A stretch of DNA of 21,750 nucleotides from Clostridia bacterium (GCA_022790685.1 JAAVXQ010000008.1:1-21750), one strand, 5' to 3'. Positions 7,511 to 16,952 are shown, counted from the first letter of the stretch. The notes: generated by a model not told the origin, from the sequence alone. Numbers and translations: made by a program.

Positions 7511-7552
7511 AAAAAAAATTAAAAGAAATATGGAAAGAGGAGTGTATTAAAA

Positions 7553-8257
7553 GTGGTAGCATATAAACGTGTTTTGCTTAAATTAAGCGGAGAGGCTTTA
7601 TCAGGAAAAGAAGGTCATGGTATAGATCCAGATGTAGTTGGAAGAATTTGTGATCAAGTAAAAAAAGTAATCGAAATGGGAGTCGAAGTATCAATAGTTG
7701 TAGGTGGCGGAAACTTCTGGAGAGGAGCAAGAAACGGACATAAGATGGAAAGAACTACAGCAGATTATATGGGAATGCTTGCAACTGCAATGAATGGGCT
7801 TGCACTTCAAGATGCTTTAGAAGCAAGAGGAATATTTACAAGATTACAAACAGCAATAGAAATGAGAGAAATTGCGGAACCTTATATAAAAAGAAAAGCG
7901 ATAAAACATTTAGGAAGAGGAAGAGTAGTTATATTTGCTTGTGGAACAGGTCATCCATTCTTCTCAACAGATACAGCTGCAGCATTAAGAGCAGCTGAAA
8001 CAGAATCTGATGTTATACTTTTTGCAAAAACAATTGATGGAGTATATTCAGCAGATCCAAAGATAGATAAAAATGCTATAAAATATGATAAAATTTCATA
8101 TCTAGATATATTAAATCAAGACCTAAAGGTTATGGATTCAACTGCTACATCATTATGTAAAGACAACAATATACCATTACTTGTATTTGATATAAATGAT
8201 CCTGAAAATATCGTTAAAGCTGTAAATGGCGAAAGAATAGGAACAATTGTAAAATAA
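7553..8257 (+). CDS. pyrH: UMP kinase
   Basis: Phosphorylates UMP to UDP in pyrimidine nucleotide synthesis. It is a hexameric amino-acid-kinase-family enzyme in the cytoplasm. The 234 residues cover the whole family: [12 protein letters not shown] at the N-terminus, the glycine-rich [11 protein letters not shown] (about 49-59), [39 protein letters not shown] (phosphate binding, about 126-145) and IDGVYSADP. Start is GTG 7553 behind AAAGAGGAG. It heads the pyrH-frr-uppS-cdsA-rseP gene order conserved in many bacteria; the usual upstream rpsB-tsf are absent from this window. frr follows after 24 nt, consistent with one transcript. Confidence 0.96.
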   Translation: MVAYKRVLLKLSGEALSGKEGHGIDPDVVGRICDQVKKVIEMGVEVSIVVGGGNFWRGARNGHKMERTTADYMGMLATAMNGLALQDALEARGIFTRLQTAIEMREIAEPYIKRKAIKHLGRGRVVIFACGTGHPFFSTDTAAALRAAETESDVILFAKTIDGVYSADPKIDKNAIKYDKISYLDILNQDLKVMDSTATSLCKDNNIPLLVFDINDPENIVKAVNGERIGTIVK

Positions 8258-8281
8258 TTTTAGAAAGGATGTAAATTTAAA

Positions 8282-8824
8282 ATGGAAGAATTAGAAGAGA
8301 GAATGAAAAAATCTGTAAGTGTTTATGAGGAAAACTTATCAGAAATTAGAGCAGGTAGAGCAAATCCTGCAATATTAAATAAAATATCAGTAGAATACTA
8401 TGGAGTACCAACACCTATAAATCAAGTGGCAGGAATATCTGTACCAGAAGCTAGAATGATAGTTATACAACCATGGGATGCTAGTGTTTTAAAAGAAATT
8501 GAGAAGGCAATACTAGCTTCTGATATTGGATTAAATCCAAATAATGATGGTAAAGTAATAAGATTAAATTTTCCAGAATTAACTGAAGAAAGAAGAAAAG
8601 AATTAGCAAAAGAAATAAGAAAAATAGCAGAAGAAGCAAGAATAAGCATTCGTTCAATTAGAAGAGATGGTATAGAAGAAGCTAGAAATGAACAAAAACA
8701 AAGTTTAATAACAGAAGATGAAAAAGCTGATAGAGAAGAAAAAATCCAAAAATTAACAGACAAATATATAGCAGAAATAGATAAAATATTAGAAAATAAA
8801 GATAAAGAAATAATGAATATATAA
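8282..8824 (+). CDS. frr: Ribosome recycling factor
   Basis: Works with EF-G to split the post-termination ribosome. The 180-residue length is close to the usual 185. Domain I helices (about 1-28 and 105-180) flank the domain II beta region (about 29-104). Recognisable segments are RAGRANPAILNKISVEYYG, TPINQVAGISVPEARMIVIQPWD and LNPNNDGKVIRLNFPELTEERRKEL. ATG 8282 lies behind GAAAGGA. It is translated between pyrH and uppS (gaps of 24 and 25 nt). Confidence 0.97.
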   Translation: MEELEERMKKSVSVYEENLSEIRAGRANPAILNKISVEYYGVPTPINQVAGISVPEARMIVIQPWDASVLKEIEKAILASDIGLNPNNDGKVIRLNFPELTEERRKELAKEIRKIAEEARISIRSIRRDGIEEARNEQKQSLITEDEKADREEKIQKLTDKYIAEIDKILENKDKEIMNI

Positions 8825-8849
8825 TTTTTAAAGAAGGAAATTAAAATAT

Positions 8850-9557
8850 ATGAATAACAACGACTTACCTAATCATATAGGAATTATAATGGATGGAAAT
8901 AGAAGATGGGCAAAAAGTAAAATGCTACCCATAAAGTTAGGACACAAAGAAGGAGCAAAGACTTTAGAGAAAATTGTTAAATATGCTAATAAAATAGGAA
9001 TAAAATATATAACAGTATTTGCTTTTTCAACAGAAAATTGGAAAAGAGATAAGGATGAAGTAGATGCTTTAATGTCGTTGCTTAAATACTATTTAGAAGA
9101 TTTTGCAAATAAAGCTGACTCAGAAAATATAAGAGTAAAGGTAATAGGAAATTTAAAGGAACTTTCAGAAGATTTACAAAAAAGCATTGAAAAAGTAGTA
9201 AATAAAACAAGCTCAAATACAGGTACTGTATTTAGTATTGCACTAAATTATGGTGGAAGAGACGAAATTGTAAATGCTGTAAAGAGTATATCTACTAAAG
9301 TAAGAGAAAATAAGTTAAACATAGAAGACATAAATAATGAAGTAATAGAAGAAAACTTGTATACAAAAGATATACCAGATGTTGATTTAATGATAAGAAC
9401 AAGTGGAGAACTTAGAACAAGTGGATTTCTAATGTGGAAATTAGTTTATGCTGAATTTTTATTTTTAGATAAATTATGGCCAGATTTTTCAGAAACAGAT
9501 TTAGATGAATCAATAGAAGTATACAACAAAAGAAATCGCAGATTTGGAGCGAAATAA
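8850..9557 (+). CDS. uppS: Undecaprenyl diphosphate synthase
   Basis: Cis-prenyltransferase that builds the C55 lipid carrier precursor for wall synthesis. Signatures in order: HIGIIMDGNRRWAK (catalytic Asp at about residue 15), FAFSTENWKR, ALNYGGRDEIVNA, DLMIRTSGE, then W...YAEFLF and LWPDF near the C-terminus. The usual RTSGExRxSNFLxWQ reads RTSGELRTSGFLMWK here, a mild variation. At 235 residues it is normal in length. Start ATG 8850 lies behind AAGAAGG. With uppP at 19291 the window encodes both the synthesis and the recycling side of undecaprenyl phosphate. Confidence 0.96.
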   Translation: MNNNDLPNHIGIIMDGNRRWAKSKMLPIKLGHKEGAKTLEKIVKYANKIGIKYITVFAFSTENWKRDKDEVDALMSLLKYYLEDFANKADSENIRVKVIGNLKELSEDLQKSIEKVVNKTSSNTGTVFSIALNYGGRDEIVNAVKSISTKVRENKLNIEDINNEVIEENLYTKDIPDVDLMIRTSGELRTSGFLMWKLVYAEFLFLDKLWPDFSETDLDESIEVYNKRNRRFGAK

Positions 9558-9579
9558 AATAAAAAGGAAAAGTAATGAT

Positions 9580-10398
9580 ATGAATATGAAAAGAGTATTA
9601 ACTACTGTAATAGGTCTTCCTATTATAATAGCAATATTAATTTTAGGAAATAAATATTTAATAGATTTTATAGTAGCTTTTGTAGGAGTAATAGCTATGT
9701 ATGAATACTCAAAAGCCTGTAAGCAAAAGGAGATAAAAGTAATACCTTGGATATCTTATTTAAGTGTTTTTAGTATAGCTTTCATACATATAGTTTCTAT
9801 AGAAACTTTAAATTTTGTAGTAACATTAGGAGTTCCAATTATATTAGTTATATTATTTCTTCATGCAATTGTTACTAATATGAAAATTAATTTTAAAGAC
9901 ATTTCCTATACATTGTTTGGAATTTTATATATTTTATGTTTTCTAATGTTTATAGCACTTACTTATGGAATAGAAGGAAAGTATTTAGGAAAAATATTAA
10001 TATGGTACATTTTTATAGCAGCTTGGGGAACAGATATATTTGCATATCTTGTAGGAAAACATTTTGGAAAGCATAAATTTAGTAAAGTAAGTCCTAATAA
10101 AACAGTAGAAGGTTGTTTGTCAGGAGTAATAGCAACTGCAATATTTAGTTTAATATTTACTTATTTTATAAATAAATACATGTCATATGAATTATCATAT
10201 ATTACTATTTTTATAATAAGTATGATTTTAAGTGTAGCAGGACAAATTGGTGATTTTTCAGAATCTGTTATAAAAAGATATTTTGATATAAAAGATACTA
10301 GTAATTTATTTCCAGGTCATGGTGGAATGCTAGATAGAATAGATAGTTTAATGTTTATAGCTCCTTTTGCATACTTTTTATTAACATTCTTTTTATAA
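9580..10398 (+). CDS. cdsA: Phosphatidate cytidylyltransferase
   Basis: Makes CDP-diacylglycerol from phosphatidate and CTP in the membrane. Many hydrophobic segments (about eight) are present, with the family signature at the C-terminus: GDFSESVIKRYFDIKDTSN followed by FPGHGGMLDRIDS. I placed the start at ATG 9580 (272 residues), behind AAAAAGGAAAAG. ATG 9586 is also possible. A TTG at 9544 would overlap uppS by 14 nt and add a polar tail, but has no good ribosome binding site. It is coupled to uppS (22-nt gap). A hairpin with a following T tract separates it from rseP. Confidence 0.93.
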   Translation: MNMKRVLTTVIGLPIIIAILILGNKYLIDFIVAFVGVIAMYEYSKACKQKEIKVIPWISYLSVFSIAFIHIVSIETLNFVVTLGVPIILVILFLHAIVTNMKINFKDISYTLFGILYILCFLMFIALTYGIEGKYLGKILIWYIFIAAWGTDIFAYLVGKHFGKHKFSKVSPNKTVEGCLSGVIATAIFSLIFTYFINKYMSYELSYITIFIISMILSVAGQIGDFSESVIKRYFDIKDTSNLFPGHGGMLDRIDSLMFIAPFAYFLLTFFL

Positions 10399-10411
10399 AA
10401 TATATATTTAA

Positions 10412-10450
10412 AAAATAGGAAATAAAAATTTCCTATTTTAAAATTTTTTA
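10412..10450 (+). terminator. Probable terminator or attenuator between cdsA and rseP
   Basis: A perfect 12-bp stem AAAATAGGAAAT/ATTTCCTATTTT (10412-10423, 10428-10439) with an AAAA loop, then AAAA and a run of six T. The stem is A/T rich with only three G-C pairs. No convincing promoter lies between it and rseP, so it may terminate only partially. Confidence 0.55.
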
Positions 10451-10482
10451 TATAGAAATTTACATTTTAGGAGGAAAGACAT

Positions 10483-11488
10483 TTGAATTTCTTAATTGGA
10501 TTATGCAAAGTAGTATTTCTTTTAGGATTTCTAATTACAATTCATGAATTAGGTCATTTTTTAGTAGCTAAAAAATGCAAAGTAAAGGTAAGAGAATTTT
10601 CAATAGGATTTGGTCCAAAAATATGGAATAAATGTGGAAAAGAAACTAAATATACATTAAGACTCATACCACTTGGTGGATATTGTGATATGCTTCGGAG
10701 AAGTAGAAAAGGTAGAAGAAGATGGAGCATTTAATAAAGCAAGTGTTCCTAAAAGAATTGCTATTGTACTAGCTGGAGGAATCGTAAATATAATTTTTGG
10801 AATAATTATATATTTTATTTTATCATCATGTATGGGAATGAATATATCTACTACTGTAGCAAAAATAATACCAGAATATGCAAACAATATAAGTAGCCTT
10901 CAGGTAGGAGATACAATAAAACAAATAAATGGAAAAACAGTAAGATTAAAGTCAGATATAGATAAGCAAATAAGAAAATCTGATGGAAATAGAATGGACT
11001 TAATAGTTGAACGAAACGGAAAAGAAGAAAAAATAGAAGTTATTCCAAGCAAGCTTGAGAGTGGATACATTTTAGGTATAATGGTAGAGTCAAAGGAAAA
11101 AAATCTAAGAAATAATTTATATTATGCCTTCTGGGATACAATTGATTTTACTTGGTCAATTGGTGAAAATATAAAAATGATTTTTACTGGAAACATAAAA
11201 ATAGAACAGATGACAGGACCTATTGGAATTTCTAATATGGTAATTAAAACAAATGGATTATATGATTTTGTATATTTACTAAGTGTGATTTCTTTATCAT
11301 TAGGAGTAACAAATTTGCTTCCAATACCAGCCTTAGATGGTGGGAGAATAGTACTACTTATAATTGAAGCAATAAGGAGAAAACCATTAGATGAAAAAAC
11401 AGAACTTAGTATTCAGTCTTTAGGATTTACTTTGCTGATATTATTGTCTTTATATATATCATATAAAGATATAATTAGAATTTTTTAA
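10483..11488 (+). CDS. rseP: RseP/site-2 protease, read through a +1 shift at CGG 10696
   Basis: Membrane zinc metalloprotease (M50) for regulated intramembrane proteolysis. It starts at TTG 10483 behind AGGAGGAAAG. Zero frame gives the first membrane helix with HELGH (H21, E22, H25), GFGPKI and LIPLGGYCDML, then CGG, and would stop at 10734 after an Arg-rich tail unlike the family. Skipping C10696 gives GEVEKVEEDGAFNKAS, matching the usual GGYVKMLGE continuation. Next come a membrane helix (IVLAGGIVNIIFG), a PDZ domain (LQVGDTIKQINGK) and the third zinc-ligand motif NLLPIPALDGGR (Asp285). Joined length is 334 residues, normal for the family. The zero-frame fragment lacks the PDZ domain and the zinc-ligand Asp, so readthrough is needed for an active enzyme. 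It sits in the conserved position after cdsA, but dxr is missing between them. Confidence 0.92.
10696..10699 (+). other. CGGA recoding site in rseP
   Basis: Codon 72 in zero frame is CGG, followed by A. The context is ctt-C-GGA-gaa. Reading GGA as Gly restores DMLGEVEKVEEDG. The preceding codon is CTT. Confidence 0.85.
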
Positions 11489-11507
11489 AATAAATAAAAA
11501 TACTTAC

Positions 11508-11536
11508 TTGATAAAAAATATAAGATTATATATAAT
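11508..11536 (+). promoter_or_regulatory. Sigma-A type promoter for the zinc-ribbon gene and polC
   Basis: TTGATA (11508-11513), a 17-nt spacer and TATAAT (11531-11536), 31 nt before the next start codon. Close to consensus. Confidence 0.8.
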
Positions 11537-11567
11537 AAAAAAGAGCAAAAGATAAAGGAGAAAAAAT

Positions 11568-12140
11568 ATGAAATGTAAGAGATGTGGCGCAAAACTAAAT
11601 AAAGAAGGAGATATTTGTAAGAATTGTTATAAAAAAATTTTAGAAGAAGAAGAACTAGAAAAAGATGTTAATGAACTTTTAAAATTGAAAAGAAAATATA
11701 TTCCTGCATATGAAGTATATAATTTAGCTGATGTAATTATTGTATTTTGTTTGGTAATAATTTCTTTTTTAGCAATGCAAGCATTTTTAAACGCATTTCT
11801 ATCATTATTTATACTAGTAGTAGTAATTGCAATATTATTACTAATTAAAAAAAGATTAGCAGTAGCAACCAGATGTGTTTTTTATGAGAAAAAAATAAAA
11901 TATAATTTTGATTTTTTATTCATTCATAATGAAAAAGTTATTAAATATGATGATATAAAAGACATTTCATATTATCAAACAAGAAGACAAAAAAAATATG
12001 ACTTAGCAGATTTATATGTATATGTAAAATATACAGGATTAATAGGTGGAATGAGTTTGAAAAATATGCCTAATGCAATAAAGAATTTAGAAAAAATTAA
12101 AAGCATAGTTTTTAAACCAGAAGAAGAATCAGAAGAATAA
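11568..12140 (+). CDS. Zinc-ribbon membrane protein with PH-like C-terminus
   Basis: Function unknown. The N-terminus is a zinc ribbon with two CxxC pairs (CKRCG, CKNCY within residues 3-20), followed by a charged helix (about 25-45). Two membrane segments lie at about residues 57-95 (VIIVFCLVIISFLAM and FLSLFILVVVIAILLLI). The C-terminal part (about 100-185) is beta-rich with TRCVFYEKKIKYNF and KVIKYDDIKDISYYQTR, resembling bacterial PH (bPH2/YdbS-like) domains; that is an inference from pattern. Start ATG 11568 lies behind AAAGGAG with a strong promoter upstream. polC starts 13 nt after the stop, so the two are almost certainly co-transcribed. In many Firmicutes polC is preceded by rseP and proS, so this gene occupies an unusual slot. 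Confidence 0.8.
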   Translation: MKCKRCGAKLNKEGDICKNCYKKILEEEELEKDVNELLKLKRKYIPAYEVYNLADVIIVFCLVIISFLAMQAFLNAFLSLFILVVVIAILLLIKKRLAVATRCVFYEKKIKYNFDFLFIHNEKVIKYDDIKDISYYQTRRQKKYDLADLYVYVKYTGLIGGMSLKNMPNAIKNLEKIKSIVFKPEEESEE

Positions 12141-12153
12141 AAGGGGCTTTTTT

Positions 12154-15100
12154 ATGCAGAAATATATAAAAGAGGTTTTTGGTGATTATAATGAAAACAA
12201 TAATTTAATAGATGCAAAAATTGAAAATATAAATTTGTATAAAAAAACAAATAAATTACAAGTAAAGATAGCGTCAGATAAAGAGATAACATTAAAAGAT
12301 ATAGACAGTTTTGAAGAATATTTAGTAAATAGATTTAAAGTCGAAAAGGCATCTTTAGATATAGATTATAATAATGTAAGTATAGAGCAAAATATTGATA
12401 AAGAATGGAATAATATTATAAACTATATTGCTAAAAAAGAACCATTTAGTAAAGCAATTCTTTCAAATAGTAAACCAGACTTAAAGGAAAAAAATCTAAC
12501 TGTTAGATTATCTCTTAAAGGGGCTTCTTTTTTATTGGCAAAAAAGTTTGATAAAGGGTTAGAACATTTAATTTCCAATGTATATAATCAAAATTATAAA
12601 GTAGATTTTCTAGAAGAAGTGGATGAGGATTATAACCAAAAATTAGAACAAAATTTAAAAGAAAGAGAAAAAGCAGCATTTTTAGAAATGCAAGTAAAAG
12701 CGAAACAAGAAGCAGAAATTAGAAAAAGGGAAAATGCAAATAAACCAAAAGCTCAATCGCAATATAGCAGTAATCAAAAGGATTTTATCAAAAAAGAAAA
12801 GAAGGAACCTGAAGTAGAAGAAAATATAGATGAAAATTCACCACTTATATATGGAAGAAGTTTAAATATAAAAAGTGAATTTATAAATATTATAGATATA
12901 AATGTGGATACTGAAAAAGTATGTTTAGAAGGTGAAGTTGTTAAAACAGATTCTAGAGATATAAAAAACGAAAAAGTAATAATAATGTTTGATCTATACG
13001 ATGGAACAAGTACAATTACTTGTAAAGCCTTTGTAGAAAAAGAAAAATCAGGAAAAATAATGAAAAAAATTTCATCAGCAAAGGGATTAAAAATTGATGG
13101 AATAGCTAAATATGATCAGTTTGCAAAAGAAATAACTGTAATGGCAAATACTATAATTGAAACACCTGGTAGAAAAAAAGAAAAAAGAGAAGATTTAGCA
13201 GAAATAAAAAGAGTAGAACTTCATATGCATACACAGATGAGCCAGATGGATGCTATTACTCCTTGTGATGAACTTCTAAAAAGAGCTGTAAGTTGGGGCT
13301 GGAAATCTATAGCAATAACAGATCATGGTGTAGTACAATCTTTTCCAGATGCACACAAATATTTAGAAAAAACAGGAGCAGATTTAAAAGTCATATATGG
13401 GGTTGAAGCATATTTTGTACCAGATAAAGATCCTTGTGTTTTTTCAGGACAAAAACAAGATTTAGATACAGAGTATTGTGTATTAGATTTAGAAACAACA
13501 GGAATTTCTCATATTACTGAAAAAATAACAGAAGTAGGAATAATAAAAATAAAAAATGGAGAGGTAATTTCTGAATTTGAATGTTTTGTAAATCCAGAAA
13601 AACCAATTCCAGAAAGAGTTGTAGAAATAACTCATATTACAGATGATATGGTAAAAGATGCAGAAACTATAGATAAAGTAATACCTAAAATAATAGAGTT
13701 TATAGGAAATGATGTATTAGTAGCACATAATGCTGGATTTGATATAGGTTTTTTAAAATATAATTTTGAAAAGTATGGATATAAGCTAGAAAACACATAT
13801 ATAGATACCTTAAGACTATCAAAAGCAATATTTCCAGAATTTAAAAAATATAAATTGGGTATTATAGCGGATAATTTAGGAATAAAAGTTGATGTGGCAC
13901 ATAGAGCTTTAGATGATGTAAAAACATTAGTTGAAGTATTTAAAGTAATGATAGAAAAAACGAAAGAGAAAAAAGGAAAGAAAATAGAAGACTTTGATAA
14001 TTGTTTTGAAACTGATTTTAAAAATTTACCTTCATATCATGCAATAATTCTTGCAAAGAATTATATAGGTCTTAAAAATTTATATAAGCTTATATCTTTT
14101 TCACACTTAAATTACTTTTACAAAAAGCCAAGAATATTAAAAAGTATATTTGAAAAATATAGAGAAGGATTGATACTTGGTAGTGCCTGTGAAGCAGGAG
14201 AAGTATATAGGGCAATAATAGCAGGAAAATCCGAAGAAGAAGTAGAAGAAATAGCAAACTTTTATGATTATTTAGAAATACAACCACTGGGTAATAATGA
14301 ATATTTATTAAGAGAAGGAACTGTTGCAAATAAAGAAGGACTAGAAGATATAAATAAGCAGATAGTAAAGCTTGGAGAAAAATTAGAAAAACCAGTTGTA
14401 GCAACATGTGATGTTCACTTTATGGATCCTCAAGATGAAATTTATAGAAGAATTCTTCAAGCAGGACAAAAATATGATGATGCAGATATGCAAGCACCAC
14501 TATATTTAAGAACAACAGAAGAAATGCTAAAGGAATTCAAATATTTAGGTGAAGAAAAAGCCTATGAAGTAGTTGTTACAAATACAAATTTGATATCAGA
14601 TATGTGTGAAAAAATAAAACCAATCTCAGGAGAAAAGTGCCCACCTCATATTCCAGGATGTGAGCAAACCATAAAGGAAATTGCATATTCTAAAGCACAT
14701 GAATTATATGGAGATCCTTTACCAGAAATTGTACAAACAAGATTGGACAAAGAACTAGATTCTATTATAAAAAATGGTTTCTCAGTTATGTATATTATTG
14801 CACAAAAACTGGTATGGAAATCTAACGAAGATGGATATATAGTTGGTTCTAGAGGGTCAGTAGGTTCTTCGTTTGTTGCTAATATGACAGGTATAACGGA
14901 AGTTAATTCACTTCAGGCTCATTATAGATGTCCAAATTGCAAATATTCTGACTTCACAGATTATGGAGTAAAAAATGGGTTTGACCTTCCAGATAAAGAG
15001 TGTCCTAAATGTGGTCACAAACTTGATAAAGATGGAATGGATATTCCATTCGAGACCTTCTTAGGTTTTAATGGAGATAAAGAGCCTGATATAGATCTTA

Positions 15101-16527
15101 ACTTTTCAGGAGAATATCAAGCAAAAGCGCATAAATATACAGAAGTTATATTTGGAAAAGGAACTACTTTTAAAGCTGGAACGGTTGGTACAATAGCTGA
15201 TAAAACTGCATATGGTTATGTTAAAAATTATTATGAAGATAGACATATTCCAGTAAGCAGCGCAGAAATATCTAGAATATCTGTAGGATGTACAGGAATA
15301 AAGAGAACTACTGGTCAGCATCCAGGTGGAATTATAGTTGTTCCAAAAGGAAGAGAAATTTATGAATTTTGCCCAGTACAGCATCCAGCAGATGATCCAA
15401 ATTCTGATATAGTCACAACTCATTTTGATTACCACTCTATTGATCAAAACTTACTTAAACTGGATATACTGGGACATGATGATCCTACAATGATAAGAAT
15501 GCTTTTTGATTTAACAGGAAAAGACCCTACAAAAGTACCATTAGATGATAAAGAAACCATGAGTATATTTAGCTCAACTAAAGCTTTAGGTCTTACTCCA
15601 GAACAAATAAATAATTCAGAAGTAGGAACTTTTGGTGTTCCAGAGTTTGGAACAAAATTTGTAAGGGGAATGCTTGTAGATACAAAGCCAACAACTTTTG
15701 CTGAACTTATAAGTATTTCTGGTTTGTCTCATGGTACAGATGTATGGTTAAATAATGCACAAGAATTAATAAACCAAGGTATAGTTACATTAAGTGAAGC
15801 TATAGGTTGTAGAGATGATATCATGGTTTATTTAATGAAAAAAGGGTTAGAACCAAATCATGCTTTTAAAATAATGGAAACAGTTCGTAAAGGAAAAGCC
15901 TTAAAAGATCCAGAAAAATGGGCAGAATTTGTGAATATTATGAAAGAACATGAGGTTCCAGAATGGTATATAAAATCTTGTGAAAAGATTAAATACATGT
16001 TCCCTAAAGCCCATGCAGCAGCATATGTAACAAATGCATTTAGAATTGCTTGGTTTAAGGTTCATGAGCCAAAAGCTTATTATACAGCATACTTTACTAT
16101 AAGAGCAGATGAATTTGATAGTGAATGTATGATTTATGGAAAAGAAAAAGTTAAAAATAAAATGAGAGAAATTGAACTTGCTGGAAATAGTGCAACTACA
16201 AAAGATAAAAATATGTATTCAATATTGGAAATTGTTCTTGAAATGTATGAAAGAGGCATTAACTTTTTACCTATAGACTTATATAAATCACATAGTTCAA
16301 AATTTCTTATAGAGCCAGAAGGAATAAGACCACCAATAAACAGTATACCAGGTCTTGGAGGAATTGCAGCTGAGGGAATTTATAGAGCTGCTTTAGAAGA
16401 ACCTTTTGAATGTATAGATGATCTTCAAATGAGAGCTAAAATAGGAAAATCAGTAACAGAATTATTAGACAAATTTGGATGTTTAAAAGGAATGACAAAA
16501 TCAAATCAAATGAGTTTATTTGTTTAA
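12154..16527 (+). CDS. polC: DNA polymerase III alpha subunit, PolC type
   Basis: Replicative polymerase of low-GC Gram-positives with built-in proofreading. 1457 residues, normal for PolC. Domain order: N-terminal region (1-230), OB fold (about 240-340), first part of the PHP domain (from about 352: ELHMHTQMSQMDAITP, ITDHGVVQSFPDAH). A DEDD exonuclease is inserted in the PHP domain at about 440-610, with VLDLETTG, VAHNAGFD and AHRALDDV all intact. Then the rest of PHP, a four-Cys zinc site (CPNC at about 925, CPKC at about 950), the catalytic PDIDLNFSGEYQ (about 978), the fingers, and a C-terminal HhH-like region (IPGLGGIAAEGI). Start ATG 12154 lies behind AAAAGGGG. Although long, the gene contains no in-frame CGG codon and no frame break. 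Co-transcribed with the zinc-ribbon gene upstream. Confidence 0.97.
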   Translation: MQKYIKEVFGDYNENNNLIDAKIENINLYKKTNKLQVKIASDKEITLKDIDSFEEYLVNRFKVEKASLDIDYNNVSIEQNIDKEWNNIINYIAKKEPFSKAILSNSKPDLKEKNLTVRLSLKGASFLLAKKFDKGLEHLISNVYNQNYKVDFLEEVDEDYNQKLEQNLKEREKAAFLEMQVKAKQEAEIRKRENANKPKAQSQYSSNQKDFIKKEKKEPEVEENIDENSPLIYGRSLNIKSEFINIIDINVDTEKVCLEGEVVKTDSRDIKNEKVIIMFDLYDGTSTITCKAFVEKEKSGKIMKKISSAKGLKIDGIAKYDQFAKEITVMANTIIETPGRKKEKREDLAEIKRVELHMHTQMSQMDAITPCDELLKRAVSWGWKSIAITDHGVVQSFPDAHKYLEKTGADLKVIYGVEAYFVPDKDPCVFSGQKQDLDTEYCVLDLETTGISHITEKITEVGIIKIKNGEVISEFECFVNPEKPIPERVVEITHITDDMVKDAETIDKVIPKIIEFIGNDVLVAHNAGFDIGFLKYNFEKYGYKLENTYIDTLRLSKAIFPEFKKYKLGIIADNLGIKVDVAHRALDDVKTLVEVFKVMIEKTKEKKGKKIEDFDNCFETDFKNLPSYHAIILAKNYIGLKNLYKLISFSHLNYFYKKPRILKSIFEKYREGLILGSACEAGEVYRAIIAGKSEEEVEEIANFYDYLEIQPLGNNEYLLREGTVANKEGLEDINKQIVKLGEKLEKPVVATCDVHFMDPQDEIYRRILQAGQKYDDADMQAPLYLRTTEEMLKEFKYLGEEKAYEVVVTNTNLISDMCEKIKPISGEKCPPHIPGCEQTIKEIAYSKAHELYGDPLPEIVQTRLDKELDSIIKNGFSVMYIIAQKLVWKSNEDGYIVGSRGSVGSSFVANMTGITEVNSLQAHYRCPNCKYSDFTDYGVKNGFDLPDKECPKCGHKLDKDGMDIPFETFLGFNGDKEPDIDLNFSGEYQAKAHKYTEVIFGKGTTFKAGTVGTIADKTAYGYVKNYYEDRHIPVSSAEISRISVGCTGIKRTTGQHPGGIIVVPKGREIYEFCPVQHPADDPNSDIVTTHFDYHSIDQNLLKLDILGHDDPTMIRMLFDLTGKDPTKVPLDDKETMSIFSSTKALGLTPEQINNSEVGTFGVPEFGTKFVRGMLVDTKPTTFAELISISGLSHGTDVWLNNAQELINQGIVTLSEAIGCRDDIMVYLMKKGLEPNHAFKIMETVRKGKALKDPEKWAEFVNIMKEHEVPEWYIKSCEKIKYMFPKAHAAAYVTNAFRIAWFKVHEPKAYYTAYFTIRADEFDSECMIYGKEKVKNKMREIELAGNSATTKDKNMYSILEIVLEMYERGINFLPIDLYKSHSSKFLIEPEGIRPPINSIPGLGGIAAEGIYRAALEEPFECIDDLQMRAKIGKSVTELLDKFGCLKGMTKSNQMSLFV

Positions 16528-16546
16528 ACTAAGATAAGGAAAATAT

Positions 16547-16838
16547 ATGAGTGAGATTTTTAGTATAAAAAATATATTAATATATGTATTAGTTATAAAT
16601 TTATTAGGATTTTTTACAATGTGGATAGATAAATATAAAGCAAAAAAAGGATATTGGAGAACACCTGAAAAGACAATATTTGTAATAACTTTATTAGGTG
16701 GAGGCATAGGAACAATATCACGGAATGTATTTATTTAGACATAAAACAAAAAAATTAAAATTTACAATCGGACTTCCCACAATACTTATATCTGAAATTG
16801 TATTTATAATATATTTTAAGTTTTTTTATAAATTCTAA
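16547..16838 (+). CDS. DUF1294 membrane protein, read through a +1 shift at CGG 16721
   Basis: Small integral membrane protein of unknown function in the DUF1294 family. Zero frame from ATG 16547 (behind AAGGAAAA) gives a membrane helix (ILIYVLVINLLGFFTMWIDKYKA), the family-typical WRTPEKTIF and a glycine-rich helix LLGGGIGTIS. It then meets CGG and would stop at 16738. Skipping C16721 yields GMYLFRHKTKKLKFTIGLP, the characteristic C-terminal DUF1294 motif, and a final membrane helix up to TAA 16836-16838. Joined length is 96 residues, near the usual 85-95. Without the shift the RHKTKK motif and last helix are lost. It follows polC by 19 nt and ends at a strong terminator. Confidence 0.88.
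16721..16724 (+). other. CGGA recoding site in the DUF1294 gene
   Basis: Codon 59 in zero frame is CGG, followed by A. The context is tca-C-GGA-atg. Reading GGA as Gly restores the family motif GMYLFRHKTKK. The preceding codon is TCA. Confidence 0.85.
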
Positions 16839-16855
16839 TATTGCTTTTTAATATA

Positions 16856-16905
16856 ATAACTCAAAAGATTTAAAGTAGTTTCTTAAATCTTTTGAGTTAT
16901 TTTTA
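16856..16905 (+). terminator. Strong terminator after the polC transcript
   Basis: A perfect 18-bp stem (16856-16873 with 16883-16900), a 9-nt loop and a run of five T. It lies 17 nt after the corrected stop of the DUF1294 gene. This also supports the gene extending to 16838 rather than stopping at 16738. Confidence 0.9.
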
Positions 16906-16952
16906 GATTTATATTTGAAATATAAATGATATAAAAAAATAGAACTTTTTTA

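Noticed and set aside
9544..9579. TTG 9544 as the start of cdsA
   Set aside because: It overlaps uppS, lacks a good ribosome binding site and adds a polar tail. ATG 9580 with AAGGAAAA upstream fits better.
10673..11488. Separate gene starting at 10673 for the PDZ half of RseP
   Set aside because: It has no ribosome binding site and starts inside the zero-frame gene. The family sequence joins exactly at CGG 10696.
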